Positions 10,183 to 17,152 of a stretch of DNA of 64,000 nucleotides are shown here, in pieces. Location of the stretch: NCBI RefSeq assembly GCF_015477805.1, contig NZ_JADLQL010000001.1, positions 1,302,001 to 1,366,000 on the forward strand, given 5' to 3'. A program made the translations under genes and the position numbers. The DNA comes from Nocardia flavorosea. GTDB taxonomy: Bacteria > Actinomycetota > Actinomycetes > Mycobacteriales > Mycobacteriaceae. The notes below the pieces were generated by a model. That model saw only the letters and a list, made by a program, of their open reading frames with translations, was not told where the DNA came from and did not search any database. Position 1 is the stretch's first letter. Each line of letters begins with the position of its first letter.

Positions 10183-11142
10183 TCATACGGGAGGTCGCCC
10201 GGATACCGCACCGGTGAACGGGTGCTCCCGCCATTGTGCGAGGGCGGGAATCAGGTGCTCGTGCAGGGCCGGTAATTGCGGTACGAGCGCCAGACAGGCG
10301 ATAACTCGCAACATGCCCACGGCGTTCACGAAGCGCAGGACTTCGTCGTCGAGCGGGCGGATACCGTTGCGCCGCGCGCCGCGATCGTAGGCGGCCTCCA
10401 GTTCGGGCCCCAGTCCCGCCAGGTCCCATTCGACGGGCCCCAGGGTGACGAGTTCGAAGTCGGCGAACAGGTTCCCGCCGACACCGGGGAAGATGTTGGC
10501 CGGCGGGGAATCGCCGTGTACAGGCTGCAGTTCGATTCCCGGGAAGGCGGATTCGAAAGCTTGCCGCGAGCGGACGAGCGGTGCGAGAACGCGCCACTCG
10601 CGGCGGGCCCGGTCCAGATCGGCGGCATCGAGCAAATCCGGGTGTTCGCCGAGCACCGCGAGGCTTTCGGTGACGAAATCCGGTTCGGCCGCCGACAGGA
10701 ACGACAGCGGCCCCGGGTACGCTCGCAGCGCGGCGTGCAGATCGGCGACGAGATCGCAGTTCGCCGCATAATCGGGTGGTGTGTCCCGGTCTTCTTCCAC
10801 GTACTGCCAGAACGTCATCGAGAATCCGGCACGCCGGACAGGTTCCCGCGGCCCGGCCGGACTCGGTGCGATCACCGGCACTCCGTGCCCCGCAAGCCAG
10901 GTCGCCACATCCAGTTCCGCCTGCTGTCGCCGCCCGAGCGATTCGAGCTGGGCCGGTGCCAGCACGGTGGGGATGCGCGCCACCACGGGTGCGGGCGCGA
11001 GATGCACCACCACCGAGAACATATCGTGCAGCACCGCGGCATCGGTCACCACGACCCCCAGATCGCGGGCGGCGCCGACCGCCGCATCGACCGCGGCGGA
11101 CGTACGGCGGGCAAGTTCCTGCGGCGTCGCGTAACCGGTCAT
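10183..11142 (-). CDS. Aminoglycoside phosphotransferase-family kinase-like protein
   Basis: A 319-aa protein of the APH/choline-kinase fold. The Brenner motif VHGDSPPANIF is near residue 215, followed by FADFE, which takes the place of the metal-binding DxD/DFG segment. A WQYVEEDRD hinge-like segment lies near residue 115. The open frame runs upstream to 11301 over the neighbouring gene, so ATG 11142 (MTGYATPQEL) is preferred. The family is broad and includes antibiotic, small-alcohol and unknown kinases; nothing in the neighbourhood indicates the substrate. An aminoglycoside resistance role should not be assumed. Confidence 0.78.
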   Translation of the reverse strand: MTGYATPQELARRTSAAVDAAVGAARDLGVVVTDAAVLHDMFSVVVHLAPAPVVARIPTVLAPAQLESLGRRQQAELDVATWLAGHGVPVIAPSPAGPREPVRRAGFSMTFWQYVEEDRDTPPDYAANCDLVADLHAALRAYPGPLSFLSAAEPDFVTESLAVLGEHPDLLDAADLDRARREWRVLAPLVRSRQAFESAFPGIELQPVHGDSPPANIFPGVGGNLFADFELVTLGPVEWDLAGLGPELEAAYDRGARRNGIRPLDDEVLRFVNAVGMLRVIACLALVPQLPALHEHLIPALAQWREHPFTGAVSGRPPV

Positions 11143-11179
11143 GCCCGAATCGTCGCACGCCCAGGCCGGGGCGCGGCGG

Positions 11180-12157
11180 CTACCCAGCGGTGCCGACCCG
11201 GTTCCGGTCTTGCCAGGTCGCGCGGGCGACTCTTTCGTAATTCCGGCCGAGCACGGCGTCGATATCGCTATCGGACCAACCCCGCGCGCGGAGGTGGTCA
11301 CCCAGCGTGACGAATGTTTCCGGCGGCATCCAGCGGATCGGCCCCCAGCGTGTGTACGACTCGTCGAACAGCTCCGGGTTCGCGGTCACTTCGGCCAGGA
11401 AATCCGCGGCGTCGAACGAATGGTCGGTGCTCACTCCGACATGGTCGATCCCCACCAGTTCGACGGCGTATTCGAGATGCCGGGCCATGGCTTCGAGAGT
11501 AGGCGTGTTGGGGCCCAGGAAGATACCGACACCGGTGATCCCGACGACGCCTCTCGTTTCCGCGCAGGCCCGCGCTTGATCGTCGGTGATGTTGCGCGGG
11601 TGATCCCATACCGCGCGCATGCACGAATGGCTGTACACCACGGGCAGAGCGGAGACTTCGCAGATATCCAATCCGGTGCGTTCGCTGCAGTGCGACCCGT
11701 CGGGCACCATCCCGGCAGCATTCATTTCTGCCACCAGCGCACGACCCCATTCGGTCAACCCGGTGTCCTCGGTATCCAGGCAGCCACCGCCGGCCCGGTT
11801 CGCATGGTTGTAGGTAGGCAGCAGTGTGCGTACGCCCAGGTCGGCGAATGCACGCACATTGGTCAGGTCGCCGTCGAGCGGATTGGAGTCCTCGAGATCG
11901 AATGCCACGGCGATCCGTCCCGCGGCACCGGCCGTCTCGATATCGTCGACGGCGGCGATCACCTCCAGATCCGGACGACCGGCCATCGCGTTCCGGTAGT
12001 ACTCGAGCAGCGCGACCGAATCCGCGAAGCTGTGCGGTGAATACCCGGCATTGACCGAGACGAAGGTGGGCCCGGGGCGCGCGAAGCGGGACAATACGCC
12101 GATATCCGTTCCGGCTTGCAAGGGCAGGCAGGCATGCTGATCCCAGAGCAGGTTCAT
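11180..12157 (-). CDS. M19 (renal/membrane dipeptidase family) peptidase
   Basis: A 325-aa M19-family metallo-dipeptidase-like protein. The N-terminal WDQHACLPL takes the place of the canonical D-x-H-x-D zinc ligands, and VAFDLEDSNPLDG, LLPTYNHANRAGGG, VPDGSHC, VVYSHSCMRAVWDHPRN and GIDHVGVSTD follow in the family order. There is no signal peptide, so it is probably cytoplasmic. Substrates are likely dipeptides or related amides. The N-terminal ligand set is slightly altered (DQH then A-C), so activity is inferred, not certain. It lies between the kinase-like gene and the permease remnant, all on the minus strand. Confidence 0.87.
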   Translation of the reverse strand: MNLLWDQHACLPLQAGTDIGVLSRFARPGPTFVSVNAGYSPHSFADSVALLEYYRNAMAGRPDLEVIAAVDDIETAGAAGRIAVAFDLEDSNPLDGDLTNVRAFADLGVRTLLPTYNHANRAGGGCLDTEDTGLTEWGRALVAEMNAAGMVPDGSHCSERTGLDICEVSALPVVYSHSCMRAVWDHPRNITDDQARACAETRGVVGITGVGIFLGPNTPTLEAMARHLEYAVELVGIDHVGVSTDHSFDAADFLAEVTANPELFDESYTRWGPIRWMPPETFVTLGDHLRARGWSDSDIDAVLGRNYERVARATWQDRNRVGTAG

Positions 12158-12211
12158 GAGATCCGATCCTGCCTGTCCACGCCGAACGCCGGGGAAGCAC
12201 CGTCCGGATCG

Positions 12212-12665
12212 TCAGGTCTGGAGGTGCAGACGCGCGACCAGAGTGCCGGGTGTGCAACGCAGCTGTCGTTCCAGTTCCTCGCTGGGGTGGCTGGGCAGGA
12301 TACGGTTGCAGCCGGTGGGCGGGTCGAACAGCCGGGGATTTGCACCGGGCAGCCGGACATGGGCCGTGACCATATCGTCGCCGAGGGACAGCGCGGCCGA
12401 GAGGGCTTCGCGGCCGAGTTCGGAAACCTCCGAGATCGGGACGACGATCACCGGTTCCCCGGGCCGGGGCGGTGCGGGCACGGTGTTCGCGCCGGGGCAT
12501 TTCCCGATCCGCCCGTAGGCGGCGCGCACCGGCCGCGTCACCACGACGAGCATCGGCAGCACGATCAGCCAAGCGCCCTCGGTGAATTTCGTCGCCGTGG
12601 TGATGACGGGGGCCGCGGCGGTGAGCAGGCAGTACCGCGCCGAACTGCCGGCGTTACGCCGGGAG
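12212..12665 (-). pseudogene. 3' remnant of an APC-family amino acid permease
   Basis: Translating the minus strand from about 12665 to the TGA at 12212-12214 gives the last TM region, KFTEGAWLIVLPMLVVV, followed by a soluble tail containing IVVPISEVSELGREALSAAL and SLGDDMVTAHVRLP. That is the C-terminus of the long actinobacterial APC permeases with a USP-like tail. Everything N-terminal to the last helix is missing: the TetR stop codon lies at 12698, so the 5' four-fifths of the gene has been lost by deletion. The remaining frame has no proper start. It is probably not expressed as a functional protein. Confidence 0.75.
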
Positions 12666-12697
12666 GCGCTTACCGGGTAGTGGTTGCCTGCTTCGCC

Positions 12698-13306
12698 TCA
12701 CAGCAGCCGACGCTGGACGACATCGGCCATTACCGTATCCACGACCCGGCCGACCGCCGCACGGTCCGGCTGTGCCGGTGCACCCGCGAACAGCAGATGC
12801 CCGGCGCCGATCAGCGACAGTGCCAGCGATTCGGTATCCGCGTCCGCCGCGATACGGCCCAGCGCGCACTCGTGGGCGAGGTAGCGGGCGATCACGGCGC
12901 CGGCCTCGGTGAGGACGGGCAGGCCGGGAGTGGTCCTGTCCTGGCGGAGCCGCGCGCGCAATTCGTCCCGCGCGACGACCAGCGCTACGACCGCGACCGC
13001 CACGGGGTCGAAAAGCTCGAGCAGAGCCTCGGTCAGATTCCCCGTGACGGTCCCCGTGCCGGCGGACGCGTACAGGGTCACCGCCTGGTCCGAGAGCCGG
13101 GCGAGCCGGTCGCCGACGAGTTCGGCGAGGAACGCATCGAAGTCGGTGAAATACCTGTGCAGGACGCCTTTGGCCACCCCGGCCTCGGCGGTGACGGCGC
13201 GGCTGGTCAGCGCGTTCATCCCATCCCGCAGCAGGATTCGTTCGGCCGCGTCGAACAACTGCCGACGCGCGTCTCGGATATGCACTCCGGTCGGCACCGA
13301 GTCCAT
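12698..13306 (-). CDS. TetR-family transcriptional regulator
   Basis: A 202-aa regulator with an N-terminal HTH at about residues 10-57 (FDAAERILLRDG, SRAVTAEAGVAKGVLHRYFTDFDAFLAELV) and a ligand-binding C-terminal domain ending at VVQRRLL. The open frame continues upstream through the neighbouring gene, but ATG 13306 (MDSVPTGVHIRDARR) is the sensible start. It is divergent from the methyltransferase gene, with 62 bp between start codons. Two GTGGGC/GCCCAC palindromes in that gap are the obvious operators, so it probably represses the methyltransferase and possibly itself. Confidence 0.9.
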   Translation of the reverse strand: MDSVPTGVHIRDARRQLFDAAERILLRDGMNALTSRAVTAEAGVAKGVLHRYFTDFDAFLAELVGDRLARLSDQAVTLYASAGTGTVTGNLTEALLELFDPVAVAVVALVVARDELRARLRQDRTTPGLPVLTEAGAVIARYLAHECALGRIAADADTESLALSLIGAGHLLFAGAPAQPDRAAVGRVVDTVMADVVQRRLL

Positions 13307-13333
13307 CCTTCCGCCTGTTCCCAGCCCACCCGA

Positions 13334-13376
13334 TTGCCTAGTGGGCACACGCCCACTAGGGTGGGCATATGCCCAC
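13334..13376 (+). promoter_or_regulatory. Leaderless promoter with two TetR operators
   Basis: TTGCCT (13334-13339), a 17-bp spacer and TAGGGT (13357-13362) form a promoter whose predicted start point is the A of the methyltransferase ATG at 13369, so the mRNA would be leaderless. The first palindrome AGTGGGCACACGCCCACT (13340-13357) fills the spacer. The second, GTGGGCATATGCCCAC (13361-13376), contains the start codon. This placement would let the divergent TetR protein block polymerase binding. The palindromes are seen directly; the regulator assignment is inferred from proximity. Confidence 0.7.
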
Positions 13377-14193
13377 TCTACCCTTGCGCTCATCGTGCCC
13401 CCAGCCCGAGCCGCACCGGCACCGCGACGTCGCCGAATCGTTCGGCGTCGACACACAGCGTTACGACCGGGCTCGACCGCGCTACCCCGACGCACTCATA
13501 ACGCGGATAATCGCCACCAGCCCCGGCCGCGATGTTCTCGATATCGGGTGCGGTACCGGGATCGAGGCCCGGCAGTTCCAGGAAGCCGGCTGCACGGTAC
13601 TGGGAATCGACCCGGACGACCGGATGGCCGAATTCGCCCGCGGCACCGGGGTCGATGCCGAAACTGGCACGTTCGAAGCCTGGGATCCGGCCGGCCGGAC
13701 CTTCGACGCGGTCGTCGCCGGCCAAGCCTGGCACTGGGTCGACCCGGTCACCGGCCCCGCAAAGGCCGCGCAGGTCCTGCGGCCGGGCGGCCGGATAGCC
13801 GTATTCGGGCACGCCTTCGACGCCCCCACCGAGGTCACCCGGGCATTGGCGGCCGCCTACGCGCAGGTCGCGCCCGATTCCCCCTTCACCCGCACGGCCG
13901 CCCAGGAGAAATCCGCGCTGGAAACCTACCGGGAGATGTTCGCCGCAGCTGCCGACGGTATCCGCCGGGCGGGCGGATTCGACGAACCGGAACAGTGGCG
14001 TTTCGACTGGGAACAGTCCTATACCCGCGAGCAATGGCTGGACCATCTGCCCACCACCGGCCCGCTCACCCGGCTCGCACCGGATCAGCTGGCGGCCGTG
14101 CTCGACAGAGTCGGGGCCGCCATAGACGAGATCGGCGGCGGTTTCACCATGCCGTACACCACCTTCGCCGCCACCGCCACGCTGGCCGGCTGA
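13369..14193 (+). CDS. Class I SAM-dependent methyltransferase
   Basis: A 274-aa protein with a UbiE/Methyltransf_11-type SAM-binding fold. Motif I DVLDIGCGTGIEARQF is near residue 55, motif II GIDPDDRM near residue 80, and WHWVDP, typical of the trans-aconitate/biotin-methyltransferase-like group, near residue 123. The methyl acceptor is unknown. The ATG lies inside a TetR operator and immediately after a -10 box, so translation is probably leaderless; a TTG five codons later is the only near alternative. Control by the divergent TetR gene suggests a small-molecule-responsive function. Confidence 0.85.
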   Translation: MPTLPLRSSCPQPEPHRHRDVAESFGVDTQRYDRARPRYPDALITRIIATSPGRDVLDIGCGTGIEARQFQEAGCTVLGIDPDDRMAEFARGTGVDAETGTFEAWDPAGRTFDAVVAGQAWHWVDPVTGPAKAAQVLRPGGRIAVFGHAFDAPTEVTRALAAAYAQVAPDSPFTRTAAQEKSALETYREMFAAAADGIRRAGGFDEPEQWRFDWEQSYTREQWLDHLPTTGPLTRLAPDQLAAVLDRVGAAIDEIGGGFTMPYTTFAATATLAG

Positions 14194-14283
14194 GCCCGCG
14201 AGCCCGGTACCGCCGCACACCGCGGGAAGCACCGGCACCGGTCATCGGCTCGCCGCCGAGGATCTCGGCCGAGCAGCTGTGCA

Positions 14284-14952
14284 TCAGCGGATCCCGTACT
14301 CGGCAAGCGCATCCACCAGCGCGGACGGCCGCTGGTGGGCCGGTACGGGTTCCACAAGGGTGACCGCACAGCCCAGTTCGGCGGCAGCACCGTCCGCCTC
14401 GTAGCTGTCACCGATCATCAGCACCTTTTCGGGAGCGATACCGATACGGCCACAGGCGATTTCGAAGAGCCGAAGGTCGGGTTTCACCACGCCTTCGGCA
14501 TACGACAGGACGAATTCGTTCACCTGCTCGGCCACTCCCGCCCGTTCGAATACCGGCCGGATATCCCAGGCGATATTGCTGACCACAGCGAGCGGTATCC
14601 CGGCCGCCGCCACCGCAGTCAGGGCGGCCTCCGTATCCGGGAACGGTTGCCAGGCCCCGGCCGACACCAGTTGTTCGTACAGGTACTCCGGGTTGGCGAC
14701 CCCGGATCCACGCAGCACCGCCAGGTACAGCTCACGATGCAGCGGCGGGTCCAGGTCCCGCCGCCCCCATTCGTCGTGTAACCGCTGCGGCAGGCTGCTC
14801 GGCCGCCCGGCCGGCGCCGTCATCCGCCGCACCACCTCGGCCTGGGCTTCGCCGTCGAGGGCTTCTCCGTTGTGCCCGATCAGCCCGTCCAGTTCCGGTT
14901 CGAATCGGAAAAGAGTACCGGAGAAGTCGAACAGCACACCGCGGACAGTCAT
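14284..14952 (-). CDS. HAD-superfamily hydrolase
   Basis: A 222-aa haloacid-dehalogenase-like phosphatase. Motif I is FDFSGTLFRF, where the second Asp of DxD is replaced by Ser (D-F-S), motif II is VVSNIAWD, motif III is the Lys in VVKPD, and motif IV is MIGDSYEAD. The D-x-S form of motif I is unusual, because the +2 residue normally acts as the general acid. It may be a phosphatase with altered activity or a dehalogenase-like member. ATG 14952 (MTVRGVLFDF) is chosen; the frame extends upstream only through the antisense of the next gene. Confidence 0.87.
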   Translation of the reverse strand: MTVRGVLFDFSGTLFRFEPELDGLIGHNGEALDGEAQAEVVRRMTAPAGRPSSLPQRLHDEWGRRDLDPPLHRELYLAVLRGSGVANPEYLYEQLVSAGAWQPFPDTEAALTAVAAAGIPLAVVSNIAWDIRPVFERAGVAEQVNEFVLSYAEGVVKPDLRLFEIACGRIGIAPEKVLMIGDSYEADGAAAELGCAVTLVEPVPAHQRPSALVDALAEYGIR

Positions 14953-15032
14953 AGCGGTCAGGTTACGGCGACGCCACCGCGCGCGGACAAGCGGTTTGCC
15001 GGTGGCCGCGGGCGCGTAGTCCCTGCCGAACC

Positions 15033-15998
15033 TCAGGACGCGAGATCGCCGAGACTGTCGAGCAGGAAGGTGTTCACCGCATCGGTGGCTTCCAGCTGGA
15101 CCAGGTGACCGGCGCCGGGTACGCACCGGACCGCACGCAGGTCGGGGAGGGTCGCGCGCATGGTCGCCAGCGGGTCGCGACCGCTGAAACCCTCCATATC
15201 CGGATCGTTCTGCCCGTAGACGAAATACACCGGCGCGGCGGGGGCGGCCTGTGCGTAATCGGCTGTCAGCTCCCAATTCCGGTCGATCGCACGATACCAA
15301 TTCAGTCCGCCGGTGAAACCCGTGCGCTCGAATTCCGCGGCCAGAATGTCGAATTCCGCTTCGGGAAGCCACGGCCACGGTAGTTGCGGGGCCTGCGGCA
15401 GCGCATCGATATAGCGCATACCGGGCGGGTTCTGCCAGACATCGAGATAGTGGTAATCGCCGCTGAGCGCATAGTAGACCCGGGACAGGAATTCGCGCGG
15501 CTGCTCGGCGAGATGGGCGTCGGCGACCCCGGGTTCCTGGAAATACTGCAGATGCAGGAAATGCCGTTGGGCCATTTTCGCCCAGTAGTACCCGGGCGGT
15601 TTCGGCGCACGCGGCGCGAACGGATTGTTCAGCACGATCAGGCCGCGCACCCGCTCCGGGGCGCGCATCCCGAGTTCCCACAGCAGGGCGGCACCGAAAT
15701 CGACACCCGCGAACACCGCGCGCTCGGCCCCGATATCGTCGAGTAACGCGAGCAGATCACCGATCACGGCCTTGTTCGTGTATTCGTCGACGGCTTCGGG
15801 TGCCTGGGTGCGCCCCGCACCGCGCAGGTCGGGGGCGATGGCCCGGTATCCGGCCGCCGACAGGGCGGCGAGCTGCCGGTGCCAGATGTAGCCGGTGTGC
15901 GGGAACCCGTGGCAGAAGATCACCGGATCGCCCTGCCCCTGTTCGGTGATGTGCATCCGCACACCTCCGGTATCGATGAACCGGTGTATCGGCGCCAC
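15033..15998 (-). CDS. Alpha/beta hydrolase, epoxide hydrolase-like
   Basis: A 321-aa alpha/beta hydrolase with the soluble epoxide hydrolase pattern: HGFPHTGYIWHRQL (oxyanion region, near residue 30), nucleophile Asp in GVDFGA near residue 98, a cap domain with conserved Tyr residues, and catalytic His in GAGHLVQLE near residue 300. The presence of Asp rather than Ser as nucleophile supports an epoxide hydrolase or haloalkane dehalogenase-type enzyme. It is divergent from an SDR gene across 54 bp that contain a candidate operator. Confidence 0.86.
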   Translation of the reverse strand: MAPIHRFIDTGGVRMHITEQGQGDPVIFCHGFPHTGYIWHRQLAALSAAGYRAIAPDLRGAGRTQAPEAVDEYTNKAVIGDLLALLDDIGAERAVFAGVDFGAALLWELGMRAPERVRGLIVLNNPFAPRAPKPPGYYWAKMAQRHFLHLQYFQEPGVADAHLAEQPREFLSRVYYALSGDYHYLDVWQNPPGMRYIDALPQAPQLPWPWLPEAEFDILAAEFERTGFTGGLNWYRAIDRNWELTADYAQAAPAAPVYFVYGQNDPDMEGFSGRDPLATMRATLPDLRAVRCVPGAGHLVQLEATDAVNTFLLDSLGDLAS

Positions 15999-16014
15999 GG
16001 AACCTCCCGAATAC

Positions 16015-16042
16015 TAGAACGCGTTACAGTTTCACGGTAACG
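16015..16042. promoter_or_regulatory. Candidate operator between hydrolase and SDR genes
   Basis: TAGAACGCGTTACA at 16015-16028 resembles the TetR-type TAGAACnnGTTCTA half-palindromes used in actinobacterial lipid and steroid catabolism (KstR-like). An overlapping inverted repeat CGTTAC/GTAACG (16022-16027 and 16037-16042) lies in the same 54-bp divergent gap. No matching regulator gene is adjacent, so the assignment is only suggestive. Confidence 0.35.
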
Positions 16043-16052
16043 TCCCGGGACT

Positions 16053-16901
16053 GTGAGCGGAACACCACACCCACTGAAAAACCGGATCGCGGTGGTCACC
16101 GGCGCGAGTCGCGGGATCGGCAAAGGTATCGCACTGGAACTGGGCGCGGCCGGCGCGACCGTCTACGTCACCGGCCGATCGCAGCAGCCCGGCAAACTCC
16201 CGGGCACGGTCGGCGAAACGGCCGCCCGGATCGACGAGCTGGGCGGTACCGGCGTACCCGTCCTCTGCGATCACGGCGACGACGAGGCGACCGCGGCCCT
16301 CTTCGAGCGCATCGGCGCCGAACACGACCGGCTCGACATCCTGGTCAACAATGTCTACAACTCCCCCGCCGCCGCCCGCTGGCTGGGCCGCAAATTCTGG
16401 GATGTACCGCCGAAAGCCTGGGACGAGACGTTCCGGATCGGGGTGCGTTCACACTACGTCGCGGCCGTATACGCGGCACCGCTGCTGCTGAAAGGGGACG
16501 GCCTCATCGTGAACGTGTCCTCCCCCGGCGCGCAGCGCGCCATGCACAACGCCGTCTACGGGATCGGTAAAACGGCGCTGGACCGGATGACCGCCGATTT
16601 CGCCCGGGACCTCGCCGATACCGAGGTCACCGCCGTTTCGATCTGGCCGGGCCTGGTCGCCACCGAACTACTGCAGCTGGTCCCCGCGGACGAGACGGGT
16701 AAACGCGTGGTGACTCTGCCCGGCGAGGGCAGCTTCGACCTGGACGAGGCCGAAACGCCGCGGTTCGCAGGCCGCGCAGTGGTCGCGCTGGCCGCCGACC
16801 CCGACCGTAAGAAACGATCGGGCAAAGCCTGGAAAGTCGCCGATCTGGCCGAGGACTACGGATTCACCGATATCGACGGACGGATACCCCGGACCGACTG
16901 A
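16053..16901 (+). CDS. Short-chain dehydrogenase/reductase
   Basis: A 282-aa SDR oxidoreductase. The cofactor motif TGASRGIGKGIAL is near residue 17, followed by TGRSQQ (an Arg suggesting NADP), NNVYNS, catalytic Ser in NVSSPGAQ and YGIGK supplying Tyr and Lys near residues 170-174. It resembles the DHRS1-like group. The substrate is unknown; pairing with the divergent epoxide-hydrolase-like gene suggests oxygenated lipid or xenobiotic metabolism. GTG 16053 is the first usable start. The stop is 3 bp from the secG stop (convergent). Confidence 0.87.
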   Translation: MSGTPHPLKNRIAVVTGASRGIGKGIALELGAAGATVYVTGRSQQPGKLPGTVGETAARIDELGGTGVPVLCDHGDDEATAALFERIGAEHDRLDILVNNVYNSPAAARWLGRKFWDVPPKAWDETFRIGVRSHYVAAVYAAPLLLKGDGLIVNVSSPGAQRAMHNAVYGIGKTALDRMTADFARDLADTEVTAVSIWPGLVATELLQLVPADETGKRVVTLPGEGSFDLDEAETPRFAGRAVVALAADPDRKKRSGKAWKVADLAEDYGFTDIDGRIPRTD

Positions 16902-16904
16902 CGA

Positions 16905-17138
16905 TCAGGCGAATTTGATCTCCAGGCCGATCCCCAGAATCGCGATGAACCAGACCAGCCCGGTGAAGATGGTGATGCGGTTGAGGTTCTTCTCGGCGAC
17001 GGTAGAACCGGACAGGCTCGACTGCATCCCACCACCGAACAGGCTGGACAGACCTCCGCCCTTGGCGCGGTGCAACAGCACCAGCAGCACCAGCAGCAGG
17101 CTGGTGACGATCAGGAGGATATCCAGGAACATCCGCAT
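16905..17138 (-). CDS. secG: SecG, protein translocase subunit
   Basis: A 77-aa membrane protein with two TM helices, the same length as mycobacterial SecG. The first helix is followed by VLLHRAKGGGLSSLFGGG and SSLSGSTVAEKNL, the hallmark loop, before the second helix. SecG joins SecYE to assist export. ATG 17138 is used because it gives the family length; ATG 17132 is also possible. In mycobacteria secG sits next to tpiA; here about 4.7 kb separate them. Confidence 0.96.
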   Translation of the reverse strand: MRMFLDILLIVTSLLLVLLVLLHRAKGGGLSSLFGGGMQSSLSGSTVAEKNLNRITIFTGLVWFIAILGIGLEIKFA

Positions 17139-17152
17139 GCCGGACAGTGTAT

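Noticed and set aside
10026..10211. 61-codon minus-strand ORF after the fused E1 gene
   Set aside because: Overlaps the end of the kinase-like gene out of frame and has no recognisable features.
12909..14363. Plus-strand ORF of 484 codons across TetR and methyltransferase genes
   Set aside because: Different frame from the methyltransferase and antisense to the TetR gene; translation is low-complexity Arg/Gly.
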